Shown: piece by piece, positions 40,755-49,683 of the stretch
How positions within the stretch are numbered: the first letter of the stretch is position 1
Layout: each line of letters starts with the position of its first letter
Origin: Bacteroidales bacterium
GTDB lineage: Bacteria > Bacteroidota > Bacteroidia > Bacteroidales > UBA10428
Reading direction: 5' to 3'
Assembly: GCA_016938235.1 (NCBI GenBank)
Contig: JAFGVA010000150.1
Span: forward strand, 62,001-126,000
Length of the DNA stretch: 64,000 nt
The notes under the pieces: generated by a model
Seen by the model: the letters and a program-made list of their open reading frames with translations, nothing else
Database searches by the model: none
What the model was told of the DNA's origin: nothing
Made by a program: the position numbers and the translations under genes

Positions 40755-41413
40755 GCAACTATTTTTATTATAGGCAATTGTTTAATAATTAGCGAATTAC
40801 TTTCGATAATTGCATTAATTGAAATTAGTTTGTCCTTCCCTGCTTTTTCAATCATCTCTTTTATTTCGGAACTGATTTTATTTCCGGTATTTGATGCTGA
40901 GTAATAGAAAACAGCATACGTATAACCAAAGGTGTATTCTTTAATTGAATACCAGTTCTCTGAATTAATTATATCATATGAGACAAAAACACTTAGGCTG
41001 TCTGCATTTAGTAATTCTGTTTGAGGTATATAAATTAAGGGCTTCAAAAGCTCATGTTTACCAATTTTTATTTTTGGGTCAGGCACATTTTTCACATTAA
41101 ATACCTTATATCCAATAGATTTACCCCGATTTTTAAATACAATTCTTATACTTCCATATCTTTCAGGAATAAAAGCTAAACTGTCTCCTTCTTTGAAGGA
41201 AATACCATTGTTTGTTTCAACTTCCATGCTGTTTATACCCGGGAAATACTCTTTGTTCAGTTGAATATAGTTTTCAATACCAACATAAAAGGTACCGGAA
41301 CGTGAAGTAAGATGAATGAAGCAATCGTCGTTAAGAAGCGGACCATAACGCCCCTGAGAATATCCCTTTAATGAGAATATAATTATCCAAAATATGAATA
41401 TTATACCTTTCAT
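40748..41413 (-). CDS. Exported protein with GldM C-terminal-like domain
   Basis: 221 residues with a signal peptide (GIIFIFWIIIFSL, cleaved near GYSQ). The body resembles a beta-sandwich unit from the C-terminus of the gliding/T9SS motor protein GldM (PorM): TFYVGIENYIQLN, then YGSIRIVF and FNVKNVPDPKIKIG, a typical GldM-C ending. It lacks the transmembrane and other GldM domains, so it is a stand-alone periplasmic module of unknown role. The ATG at 41413 is used rather than an upstream in-frame TTG. Its stop overlaps the convergent neighbour by 7 bases. Confidence 0.7.
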   Translation of the reverse strand: MKGIIFIFWIIIFSLKGYSQGRYGPLLNDDCFIHLTSRSGTFYVGIENYIQLNKEYFPGINSMEVETNNGISFKEGDSLAFIPERYGSIRIVFKNRGKSIGYKVFNVKNVPDPKIKIGKHELLKPLIYIPQTELLNADSLSVFVSYDIINSENWYSIKEYTFGYTYAVFYYSASNTGNKISSEIKEMIEKAGKDKLISINAIIESNSLIIKQLPIIKIVAY

Positions 41414-41527
41414 TATGCTTCCTGTAGTTGTAAGTTTAATATCAAAACACAATATTAATGTTGGTTTTGACCGTTGTAAAGTTATTCAGTGAGAATTAAA
41501 ACAGCTCCTTAGATAACGAAAACAGGG

Positions 41528-42556
41528 TCACAAACGTTTCATTATTTCTCCGGTAGATAGTAAACCACAAGCAGCTAAAATATCTTCACCCCTTGATTTT
41601 CTTATTGTTGTGAAGATTCCTTTTAATTTAAGCTTTTCCTGGAAAGATTGCATTTCTGATGTACTACTTCCTATAAGAGACGATCCGGGAATACTGTGGA
41701 AATGCATTAAATTTATTCTGCATTTCAAACCATTAAGCAGTCTTGCAAGCTGTTTAACATCTTTATCGGTATCATTAATTCCTTTGAATACAATATATTC
41801 GAATGATAGCCTGCGCTGATTTTCAAATGGAAATTCCCGGAGTACTTTAATTACAGATTCAATGGCATATAATCTTTGAACCGGCATAAGCTTCTTTCTT
41901 TCTTCGTCAAAAGGAGAGTGCAGGCTAATAGCAAGGTTACATTTACTTTCTTTCAGAAATCGCTTAATTCCGGGAAGTAGTCCAATAGTTGAAACATTTA
42001 TTTTTCTTGGGCTAAACTGAAATCCCCAATCAGCGGTAAGAATCTCCAATGCTTTAAGAACTTCGTCGAGGTTGTCAAAGGGTTCTCCCATTCCCATAAA
42101 AACAATGTTTGTAAGTTTATGACGCTCCGGTAGGCTTAATATCTGATTTACAATATCTCCGGCCGAAAGCTGACCCTGTAAACCCTGTCTGGCAGTCATG
42201 CAGAATTTGCATCCCATTTTGCAGCCTACCTGCGATGAAACACACAAGGTGTTTCTGTTCTCCTCAGGCATATATGCAGTCTCAATAAACTTATCCTTTA
42301 TTGTTTCGAAAAGGTATTTCCTGGTACCATCTGTTGATTCCTGGTATTTTACAGGAGGTTCAGGGTTAATAATAAACGAATTATTAAACTGTTCTCTAGC
42401 CTTAACAGAAAGGTTTGTCATTTCATCAAACGACTTTGCATCCTTTTGATAGACCCACTTTAAAACTTCTTTGCCAATATATTTTGGAATGTTATGTTTC
42501 TCGGTAAATTCTTTTAAATCAGCCGGTGTGAGCCCTATCAGTTTAATTTTTTCCAT
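41528..42556 (-). CDS. rlmN: 23S rRNA (adenine-2503-C2)-methyltransferase
   Basis: A 342-residue radical SAM enzyme that methylates C2 of A2503 in 23S rRNA (and A37 in some tRNAs). Signatures: CxxxCxxC as CKMGCKFC near 112-119, FMGMGEPFDN near 153, the ISLHSP segment, and the C-terminal RGEDILAACGLL with the methyl-carrying Cys; the other catalytic Cys is in EENRNTLCVSSQVGC. RlmN rather than Cfr is favoured by the housekeeping context and ordinary codon use. It is a single gene. Confidence 0.96.
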   Translation of the reverse strand: MEKIKLIGLTPADLKEFTEKHNIPKYIGKEVLKWVYQKDAKSFDEMTNLSVKAREQFNNSFIINPEPPVKYQESTDGTRKYLFETIKDKFIETAYMPEENRNTLCVSSQVGCKMGCKFCMTARQGLQGQLSAGDIVNQILSLPERHKLTNIVFMGMGEPFDNLDEVLKALEILTADWGFQFSPRKINVSTIGLLPGIKRFLKESKCNLAISLHSPFDEERKKLMPVQRLYAIESVIKVLREFPFENQRRLSFEYIVFKGINDTDKDVKQLARLLNGLKCRINLMHFHSIPGSSLIGSSTSEMQSFQEKLKLKGIFTTIRKSRGEDILAACGLLSTGEIMKRL

Positions 42557-42591
42557 TTTTTATGATATCAGGTGCAAATTTAATAAAAAAG

Positions 42592-42619
42592 AAAAGCCGC
42601 CTTTAAAAAGACGGCTTTT
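42592..42619 (-). terminator. Terminator of the Ser/Thr-rich exported protein gene
   Basis: Read leftward, AAAAGCCG (42619-42612) pairs with CGGCTTTT (42599-42592) and is followed by a T-rich tract. Confidence 0.8.
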
Positions 42620-42639
42620 CACTCAGAAACCAAATCTTG

Positions 42640-43608
42640 TTAGTAAACATCAAGTTGAAACCTTCGTTTAACAACTACCTCAGGTTTCCCTTCGAATGAT
42701 GTTATCAAGCCGGTTACATTTAAATATTGGTTTGTGAAATAATTTATGGGTCTTCTGCTGTAATTTCTGGCAATATTTCCTGGTATTATTACTGTGAAGT
42801 CATGGTAAGGATAGTATGGTCCCATGTAAAGGAAGTATTCATCTGTTTCTCTTGAATAATATACTTCGCTTACCCTTCCATATACATTCATAACCTCGCC
42901 AATATAGTAGTCAGCATTGTAGGCAGAAACTCTGTTTATTCTATATCCGTAGCTGTAGTTCCAGTAGTGAACTTCAGGATACATACTGATATAATGTCTG
43001 TGCATATCCCTGTTCCAGTAAATGTCAACATGCACCGGTTCGCGATATACATAATGTTTCGCTCTGTAATCTCTGCTTTCAGAAGTATGATAATGAGGGT
43101 GATATGCATTATGATGACCAGTATATCTTCTGCTGCTTACATAATAACCATTCGGATTTGTACTTCTTGTACCATTTCCATTGTTTCCGGGATGTCTGTA
43201 TTCGTTTTCGCTCCTGTTAACAGTGGTAGTTCCATGGCCACGGTTGTTATTGTTTTGTGTGGCTGTGGTGGTTCTTGTTGTACTTGTGTTATTTCCTGAA
43301 GTACGTGTATTACCGTTGTTAACAGGTCTCTCGTAACTACTGTTGTTTTTTGTAGTTGTTGAGTTTCTGTTTGTTGAGGTTGTAGTCGACCGTGTTGTAC
43401 TGGTTGGTCTGTTAGACTCAACATTACGATCACTACTTTGCTTTGTATCTGCTGATTTTGTAGAAGTACTTCTTGTGGTTGTATTATCGTTACTTCTTGT
43501 TTCTGTTCTGGTGGCAGAGCCGTTTGTACTAGCTGTCCTCCTTGAGGTCTGTGTAAATGATGTTGCTGCCGTCAACATAATTGCTAATACTGTAATCGCT
43601 CTTTTCAT
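42640..43608 (-). CDS. Exported protein with Ser/Thr/Asn-rich low-complexity region
   Basis: 322 residues. The signal peptide (MKRAITVLAIMLTAATSFTQ) starts from the ATG at 43608; an upstream in-frame TTG only adds a non-signal-like lead. Residues 22-130 are low complexity, dominated by Thr, Ser, Asn and Arg (repeated TTRSTST, STTTKNN), likely unstructured and possibly O-glycosylated. Residues 135-322 are rich in Tyr and His (HHNAYHPHYHTS) and end in a beta-rich domain with YIGEVMNVYGRVSEVYYSRETDEYFLY-like strands. I know no function for it; cell-surface location is inferred. Confidence 0.7.
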   Translation of the reverse strand: MKRAITVLAIMLTAATSFTQTSRRTASTNGSATRTETRSNDNTTTRSTSTKSADTKQSSDRNVESNRPTSTTRSTTTSTNRNSTTTKNNSSYERPVNNGNTRTSGNNTSTTRTTTATQNNNNRGHGTTTVNRSENEYRHPGNNGNGTRSTNPNGYYVSSRRYTGHHNAYHPHYHTSESRDYRAKHYVYREPVHVDIYWNRDMHRHYISMYPEVHYWNYSYGYRINRVSAYNADYYIGEVMNVYGRVSEVYYSRETDEYFLYMGPYYPYHDFTVIIPGNIARNYSRRPINYFTNQYLNVTGLITSFEGKPEVVVKRRFQLDVY

Positions 43609-43805
43609 AATCTGTAATTTTGGTTTCAAACTAAAATAATCAAATCGCGTGCCAAAATTTTAAAAATTTAAATATCAGTAATTTAAACTAATAAAAATCG
43701 TGTTGTTTTTCGATGGAAGTTAAAATATTTAATAACTATACGATAAGTCTGGTTGAATTGTTTGATAAAATCAAATTAAAAATTCAAGCTTTTTAATCAG
43801 AAGAA

Positions 43806-43813
43806 TTATTTTT
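43806..43813 (+). promoter_or_regulatory. -7 element of metA
   Basis: TATTTTTG, a perfect TAnnTTTG, 21 bases before the metA ATG. No SAM riboswitch or other structured leader fits in the short 5' region. Confidence 0.55.
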
Positions 43814-43834
43814 GTAGGCTAAATATACTAAGAT

Positions 43835-44752
43835 ATGCCTTTAAATATTCCTGATAAGTTACCCTCTGTAGAAATTCTAGAACAGGAGAATATATTTGTG
43901 ATGAAAGAGACTGAAGCAATTCATCAGGATATAAGACCTTTACGTATTGTTCTGTTAAATCTGATGCCCTTAAAAATACAGACAGAAACACATTTATTAC
44001 GGTTACTTTCTAATACTCCTTTGCAGGTTGAAATAGTTTTGCTTCATACTAAAAATCATACCTCCAAGAATACGCCGAAAGAGCACCTGGAAGCTTTTTA
44101 CCAGACTTTTGAGCAAATTAAAGGAAAACGTTTTGACGGTATGATTGTTACAGGTGCACCGGTTGAACAGCTTGATTTTGAACAGGTAGATTATTGGGAA
44201 GAACTTCAGGGTATTTTGGACTGGACAAAAACCCATGTTACATCAACTATGTTTATTTGCTGGGGTGCACAAGCCGGATTGTTTCACTTTTACGGAGTTC
44301 CAAAATATGCTTTGTCTCATAAGATGTTTGGCGTTTTTGATCATACTGTTAACAATACTAAGGTACCTCTGTTAAGGGGCTTCGATGAAGTATTTCATGC
44401 TCCCCATTCAAGACATACCGAAGTTCGAAGAGAAGATATTGAGAAAATTCCTGAACTTGAGATTATATCTGAATCTGAAGATGCCGGAGTGTATATTGTT
44501 ATTGACAAAACAGGCAAACAAATCTTTGTTACCGGGCACTCCGAATATGATCCCACAACCTTAAAGGATGAATACGAAAGAGACATAAACAAAGGTTTGG
44601 ATATTGAGATGCCTCAAAATTATTTTCGAAATAATGATCCTGCCAATCAGCCCAGGGTTAGATGGAAAAGTCATGCTAATCTTTTATTTTCGAATTGGTT
44701 AAATTATTATGTTTACCAAACAACCCCTTTCAATATTGATGACATTCAATAG
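43835..44752 (+). CDS. metA: Homoserine O-acyltransferase (MetA family, predicted acetyl-specific)
   Basis: The 305-residue MetA enzyme of methionine synthesis, acylating homoserine. The catalytic Cys142 (ICWGAQAGL), His235 and Glu237 (TGHSEYD) are all present. Residue 111 is Glu ([11 protein letters not shown]). Published work on MetA linked Glu at this position to acetyl-CoA and Gly to succinyl-CoA use, so the product is predicted to be O-acetylhomoserine. It is a single gene with its own -7 element, and no other methionine gene lies nearby. Confidence 0.95.
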   Translation: MPLNIPDKLPSVEILEQENIFVMKETEAIHQDIRPLRIVLLNLMPLKIQTETHLLRLLSNTPLQVEIVLLHTKNHTSKNTPKEHLEAFYQTFEQIKGKRFDGMIVTGAPVEQLDFEQVDYWEELQGILDWTKTHVTSTMFICWGAQAGLFHFYGVPKYALSHKMFGVFDHTVNNTKVPLLRGFDEVFHAPHSRHTEVRREDIEKIPELEIISESEDAGVYIVIDKTGKQIFVTGHSEYDPTTLKDEYERDINKGLDIEMPQNYFRNNDPANQPRVRWKSHANLLFSNWLNYYVYQTTPFNIDDIQ

Positions 44753-44863
44753 TTAATTTTTGCTGTTCGTCTAAATATTTGGACACTTGGATTAAAATTC
44801 ATAACTTTTTAAAAGTTTGTGCGTAGGTAGTGTTATGTAAATTCCTTAAGAATTAGTAAACCT

Positions 44864-45304
44864 ATGTTAAATAATATCATTACAAACGCATTATCGGAAC
44901 AAAAAACAGAAAAGAAACCCATGGCTACAGCTGTTGATTGGAGTGATAAAAAGATTTTAATTGCTGAAGACGAGGAAGTTAATTTTGTTTATCTGCAAAC
45001 AGCATTAGCTTCAACAAAAATTAATATTGTCAGGGCAAAGAATGGCGAGGAAGCTGTTGAAAAAGCAAAAATTGATCCGAATATACAATTGATATTAATG
45101 GATATTAAAATGCCCAAGATGAATGGTCTTGAGGCTACACGGGCAATAAAACAATTCAGAAACGATGTTATAATTATTGCCCAGACAGCTTTTGCATTGG
45201 AAGAGGACAAGCGAAACTGTTTTTCTGTTGGTGTTGATGATTTTTTATCTAAGCCAGTTAGGTATAAGTTGCTGTTAGAGATGTTAGAAAAGTATCTTAA
45301 ATAA
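44864..45304 (+). CDS. Single-domain response regulator (CheY-like)
   Basis: 146 residues: a 28-residue N-terminal extension, then a complete receiver domain. Acidic pocket IAEDEE, phosphoacceptor Asp in ILMDIKMPKMNG, the switch Thr/Ser position AQTAFA and the conserved Lys in FLSKPVRY. No output domain is fused, so it acts through protein contact or a phosphorelay. No histidine kinase is adjacent. Function unknown beyond two-component signalling. Confidence 0.92.
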   Translation: MLNNIITNALSEQKTEKKPMATAVDWSDKKILIAEDEEVNFVYLQTALASTKINIVRAKNGEEAVEKAKIDPNIQLILMDIKMPKMNGLEATRAIKQFRNDVIIIAQTAFALEEDKRNCFSVGVDDFLSKPVRYKLLLEMLEKYLK

Positions 45305-45429
45305 CAAGCTTCTCTCTTTTTACCAAAAATTAAGTTTGCTTGTTTCATAATTTCAGCTTCCTATCTATATTTTTTTTTGAACTTTATGTTTTGTTTTAGC
45401 TTTATTATATAAAGAAACACATAACATAT

Positions 45430-45996
45430 ATGGTAGAGAATATTATTAAAAAGCGCAGAAGTATAGTTTGTTTTGATAGTAAAGAAGTAGAAAACGAAAT
45501 ACTCAGAAAGTTATTTGAAATGGCAAAATGGGCTCCATCTGCCTTTAACAGGCAGCCATGGCGCTTTATTGTCGGAAAAAACAATTCAGAAACATACCAT
45601 AAAATTTTTAGTGCGTTAGAGCAGGGTAATCAAATATGGGCAAAAAATGCTCCGGTATTATTTACAACAATTGCAGAAACAATTAATCACCAAAGAAATA
45701 CATCAAACCGCTATGCATGGCATGATTCTGCCCTGGCTTTTGCGAATCTTACATTTATGGCTACCTCGCTTGGACTTTATGTTCATCCAATGGCAGGTTT
45801 TAGCTCACAAAGTCTGATTGATGGCTTTAAAATTCCTTCAGGATTTGAACCGGTGACCGTTGCTGCACTTGGTTATAAATCGGATTGCAGTAATGTTCCG
45901 GAATCTGTGGCCGAACGTGATTCGAAAGAGAGAACCCGTAAATCTCTGTCGGAATTTGTATTTTCCGACAATTGGAATTCACCGTTTAAATTCTAA
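45430..45996 (+). CDS. Nitroreductase-family FMN oxidoreductase
   Basis: A 188-residue flavoprotein. The N-terminal IIKKRRSIVCFDSKEV holds the family's Arg-x-Ser FMN phosphate site; AKWAPSAFNRQPWRFIV near 38-54 is the flavin-ring loop; AALGYKSD near 155 and a C-terminal Arg complete the site. Members reduce nitro compounds, quinones or enals with NAD(P)H; the substrate is unknown. Its 3' end overlaps the TonB receptor gene's stop by 4 bases on the other strand. Confidence 0.92.
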   Translation: MVENIIKKRRSIVCFDSKEVENEILRKLFEMAKWAPSAFNRQPWRFIVGKNNSETYHKIFSALEQGNQIWAKNAPVLFTTIAETINHQRNTSNRYAWHDSALAFANLTFMATSLGLYVHPMAGFSSQSLIDGFKIPSGFEPVTVAALGYKSDCSNVPESVAERDSKERTRKSLSEFVFSDNWNSPFKF

Positions 45997-48431
45997 AGTT
46001 TTGTCGATATTTTAAGGTTGAATCTTCTGCCTGTGAGGTAGTTAGGTACAGAATAAAAGTCTTGCACACCAGAATTGTTTTCAACTGTTCTAATCCAGTC
46101 ATAAGAGGCCATGTTTATGGCACCAATCATGTTCAATACTTCGGCACTAATCCAAATATCGTTTAAACCTACCATTTTGTTCTTTTTACGCCTGATTATG
46201 CGCGAGAATCCAACATCAACGCGCCTGTATTGATTTAGTGAATATACCTGAGACGGAATATTTTTGTCTGGTCCGGAATAGGGCAAACCGGTTCCGTAAT
46301 TTACCAGAAGATGCAATTTATAATCAGGATTTGAAGGCAGATAATCCTGAAAAAAAACAGAAATAGTAACTCTTTGATCCATAGGACGCCTGTAATAACC
46401 CGGATATATTACTTCACCATTTAACTTTTTATAATAATCGTTGTAGGTGTCTTCCATTGATTTTAAAAAGGAGAGACTAAACCACGATTCAACACCGGGA
46501 ACAAATTCACCGTTTATTCTAAAATCAACACCTTTAGCATAACCACGGGCTTCATACTCAGGCATGTATTCAAGCTCAATGTTTTCAATTTTATAGGGTA
46601 CTAAATCGTACAGGTATTTGTAATAAATTTCGGTTGAAAGCAGAAATGGCCTGTTCCACCAGGTATAATGAACATCGGTTCCCAACACAAAATGAATTGA
46701 TTTCTGAGCTTTTCTATCGGGGAATATCTGGCCCTTGTAATCTTTAATTTCTTTATAAAAAGGAGGTTGTCCATATAAACCCGATGCAAAATAAAAGTCC
46801 ACTTTTCTCTCCCAATAGGGTTTAAATGTAAATGTCAAACGGGGCGAAATCAATAAATCTTCGTTATAGTCCCAGTAGTTTGCCCTTAATCCATAGGTCA
46901 GTCCATATTCAGCATTATTAGCAAAGAACCTTGAATTATTCTGAATATAAGCCTGGTATCTGTATGAATTCAGTGTGTTTTTTGCTGAAACATTATAGTC
47001 GTATGCTATATATTCATTCGTGTAAGGAGTAACCATCCCAGCCGAATCTGTTATTCTCCATTCTTTAAGTACATCTTTAATTTTCTCGTATTGAAACTTC
47101 AGGCCCCACTTTAGTGTGGAGTTTGAGCCGGCCCAGACTCCTTTATGTTCGATGGAACGTATTGTTCCGGCCAATGCATTGCGCGCATGCTCAAGACCTC
47201 CTCCAATTCCAATATTTATAATAGTATCACTATCACTCGATGATGTTCCCCGGCTAATCTGGTTAATCAAATATTCCGAAAGAATATCATACGATACTTC
47301 TTCATCTGTTCTGAAAGCTGAGGCAATTAATTTTAGAGACAAATTATCAGCAGGCGTGTAGGCATAGGTTATTGCGCCAAGGTAGGAGTCGAACCTGTCT
47401 TTTTCCTGTCCTTCGTAGTAAACCATAAAATTTAATGTTTTCTGAACAGTACCAAAGTCAGTACTTCGTGTTTCGGGTACCATGGAGAATCTGTTGCTCG
47501 TGTAGTTTCCAAGCACAGAAACAGAGCTTTTCTTACCCAGATCATAAGTTAGATATGACTGAATATCGGCAAAGCGGGGCATGTATTCTCCCTCCACATC
47601 CAGAGAACTTAATAAATATTGTGTGGTTTTATAACGTCCACCTACATTGTATGTAAGCTTTTTGCTTTTGCTTGTTCCGGCCAGGTGAATATTGGATCCC
47701 AGCAAACTGGCAATCACTGTTCCTTCAAATTCTGTAGGTTTTTTATAGGTGATATCTAAAACCGAAGCCATTTTATCGCCATACCGGCTTTCAAATCCAC
47801 CGGCAGAAAACTGGATGGAGGAAACCATGTTTGGATTAACAAAGCTAAGCCCTTCTTGTTGTGCACTTTGGACCAATAGCGGTCGGTGTATCTCAATGTC
47901 GTTTACATATACCAGGTTTTCATCGTAGCTACCTCCGCGTACCGAATATTGAGAACTTAACTCATTACCCGAAACAACGCCAGAAAATGTTTTAAGTATT
48001 GTCTCAATATTACCGCTGGTGTTTGGCAACTGATCGATTGACTTCATGCTGATTCGGGTGAGGGAGTTTTCGCGCTGCTGTACGCTGGTTATAACTACAT
48101 CAGAAAGAGTTTTCGGTTCGGAGAGAAGAGTAATATTTTTGATTAAAACCTGATTTGGTTTTGCATAAACAGTATCAACCTGAATTTTGTATCCAAGATA
48201 AGAGAATTGTACAATAACATTTTTTTCTGCCGGAATTTCAAGTTCATATGTTCCGGTTTTATCAGTTACCGTTCCTTTTCCGGATTCAATAAGAATTACG
48301 GAAGCACCTAACAAGGCGTTTCCCGATGTATCTGCAAGAGAACCTTTAAGTAAAGCGTTTTGGGCATTTAAATGAGTAATAAACGCCAATGAGAAAAAGA
48401 AGATAATAAAGTACCGGTATATTTTTGCCAT
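45993..48431 (-). CDS. TonB-dependent receptor with carboxypeptidase-regulatory N-domain
   Basis: 812 residues. Signal peptide (cleaved near LNAQ, residue 23), a beta-sandwich CarboxypepD-regulatory-like domain (about 25-105), a plug domain (115-230; SMKSIDQLPNTSGNIETILKTFSGV, QYSVRGGSYDENLVYVND) and a 22-strand barrel to the C-terminal FNLKISTKL. It imports an unknown ligand across the outer membrane with TonB/ExbBD energy. No SusD partner is adjacent, so a polysaccharide role is not implied. It lies 74 bases after the 207-residue protein gene on the same strand, probably co-transcribed. Confidence 0.94.
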   Translation of the reverse strand: MAKIYRYFIIFFFSLAFITHLNAQNALLKGSLADTSGNALLGASVILIESGKGTVTDKTGTYELEIPAEKNVIVQFSYLGYKIQVDTVYAKPNQVLIKNITLLSEPKTLSDVVITSVQQRENSLTRISMKSIDQLPNTSGNIETILKTFSGVVSGNELSSQYSVRGGSYDENLVYVNDIEIHRPLLVQSAQQEGLSFVNPNMVSSIQFSAGGFESRYGDKMASVLDITYKKPTEFEGTVIASLLGSNIHLAGTSKSKKLTYNVGGRYKTTQYLLSSLDVEGEYMPRFADIQSYLTYDLGKKSSVSVLGNYTSNRFSMVPETRSTDFGTVQKTLNFMVYYEGQEKDRFDSYLGAITYAYTPADNLSLKLIASAFRTDEEVSYDILSEYLINQISRGTSSSDSDTIINIGIGGGLEHARNALAGTIRSIEHKGVWAGSNSTLKWGLKFQYEKIKDVLKEWRITDSAGMVTPYTNEYIAYDYNVSAKNTLNSYRYQAYIQNNSRFFANNAEYGLTYGLRANYWDYNEDLLISPRLTFTFKPYWERKVDFYFASGLYGQPPFYKEIKDYKGQIFPDRKAQKSIHFVLGTDVHYTWWNRPFLLSTEIYYKYLYDLVPYKIENIELEYMPEYEARGYAKGVDFRINGEFVPGVESWFSLSFLKSMEDTYNDYYKKLNGEVIYPGYYRRPMDQRVTISVFFQDYLPSNPDYKLHLLVNYGTGLPYSGPDKNIPSQVYSLNQYRRVDVGFSRIIRRKKNKMVGLNDIWISAEVLNMIGAINMASYDWIRTVENNSGVQDFYSVPNYLTGRRFNLKISTKL

Positions 48432-48505
48432 TTAAGAACTTAAAAGCTGTTTAATTGATAAACTTTGAGAACAGAAAAAAATTGTACTGACATTAATTCC
48501 AGAGT

Positions 48506-49129
48506 CTATTTATCTTTTTTAAAATCCCCATCTTGAAGTGCCTTAAAGAATTTTGACCATGCAAAAACATTAAATAGCTGGTAGGTAGGATAAGTTCCCC
48601 TGGTAAAAGTTTCATTGTATTGCTGTTGCATAATATAATTGAAGTTTTCTTTCGGAGTAGCTGTATTTTCGAGTATTATCTGAGTTTTAATTAAAGCAAT
48701 ATTCTTCCTGGCTCGTTCCAAATCATCGTCAGGAAGTTCAAGATTTAAAAAAGCCTCTTTAAATTCTTCGTAATCTCTCCACGGATAAACTTCAACTTCA
48801 GCAATCATAAAAGTATCGCGAGCCAGCAACACGTCGCGGGTAAAAAAAGGAGACTCCAAATCATCCGGAACAATAACAATGCTTCTTTTAAATCCAAGAG
48901 ATGAAAACATGATTGTATCATCCTCAACGGCAACAAAAGTAAATTTTCCTAATTTATCGGCAATAGCACCTCTGCCACTGTTTAAAACAAAAATATTGGA
49001 ATAGGGAAGAGGCTGCAAAAACTCATCATATACTCGTCCGCTAACCTGAATAAGTCTTTTTTCTTTGTCCTGAGCAAATATAGTCTGAACGCTCACCAGT
49101 AAAACAAAAACAAAAAATACCTGTTTCAT
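48506..49129 (-). CDS. Exported carboxypeptidase-regulatory-like domain protein
   Basis: 207 residues: signal peptide (FFVFVLLVSVQTIFAQ), then a CarboxypepD-regulatory-like beta-sandwich (LIQVSGRVYDEFLQPLPYSN..GRGAIADKLGKFTFVAV..DDTIMFSSLGFKRS), then a 90-residue helical tail (LNLELPDDDLERARKNIALIK, NYIMQQQYNETF). This layout is common in Bacteroidota; the role is unknown. It precedes the TonB receptor gene in the same direction and may assist it. Confidence 0.82.
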   Translation of the reverse strand: MKQVFFVFVLLVSVQTIFAQDKEKRLIQVSGRVYDEFLQPLPYSNIFVLNSGRGAIADKLGKFTFVAVEDDTIMFSSLGFKRSIVIVPDDLESPFFTRDVLLARDTFMIAEVEVYPWRDYEEFKEAFLNLELPDDDLERARKNIALIKTQIILENTATPKENFNYIMQQQYNETFTRGTYPTYQLFNVFAWSKFFKALQDGDFKKDK

Positions 49130-49265
49130 TATAAATTAATCTATTGTCAAAACTGAAATGCTCCGGATAATTTTCAAAATTAGCATTAATTTGAAAAAAA
49201 GTTTGGTAAAAAAGGATAAGCCTTGTTAAAAAATTCTAATTTAAAGCTTGCAAGGTTTTAATACT

Positions 49266-49676
49266 ATGATTAAGCAAACAGAAATTCAGCTTAGTGGCTA
49301 TAAAAGAGGGTATCACCTTATTACCTCTGATATATCCAGGGCATTTACAGAGTGGCCGGAAACCGGAATATTAAACATTCTGGTGAAACATACTTCAGCC
49401 GGAATTACCATTAATGAAAATGCCGATCCTTCCGTTCGCAGTGATTTTAAATCATTTATTGATAAACTGGTGCCCGAAAATGATCCTGTATATACCCACA
49501 TTCTTGAAGGGGACGATGATATGCCGGCACATTTAAAGGCATCATTGATTGGACAATCAATAACAATACCTGTTACTAATTACCGGTTGAACCTTGGCAC
49601 ATGGCAGGGAATATATTTTTGTGAATTCAGGAATTACGGAGGTAACCGTAATCTTGTACTAACCTTATATTATTAA
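49266..49676 (+). CDS. YjbQ / UPF0047 family protein
   Basis: 136 residues from the ATG at 49266; a TTG 18 bases upstream is in frame but adds an atypical lead. Signatures are LVKHTSAGITINENADPSVRSD (metal-binding His, Asp), THILEGDDDMPAHLKASLIG and LGTWQGIYFCEFRNYGGNR. The family is a trimeric metal-binding fold; some members show weak thiamin-phosphate synthase activity, but the physiological role is unsettled. It lies 7 bases upstream of the DUF4301 gene. Confidence 0.93.
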   Translation: MIKQTEIQLSGYKRGYHLITSDISRAFTEWPETGILNILVKHTSAGITINENADPSVRSDFKSFIDKLVPENDPVYTHILEGDDDMPAHLKASLIGQSITIPVTNYRLNLGTWQGIYFCEFRNYGGNRNLVLTLYY

Positions 49677-49683
49677 GAAAATT

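Noticed and set aside
42640-43608. CRISPR-like or tandem repeat in the low-complexity segment
   Set aside because: The repeats are coding Thr/Ser triplet-like runs with no regular unit or spacers.
43609-43834. SAM or other riboswitch ahead of metA
   Set aside because: Only about 20 bases separate the -7 box from the ATG, and no conserved riboswitch core is visible in the AT-rich upstream stretch.
45993-49129. SusCD-type polysaccharide utilisation locus
   Set aside because: The TonB receptor has no SusD partner, glycoside hydrolase or hybrid two-component gene nearby.
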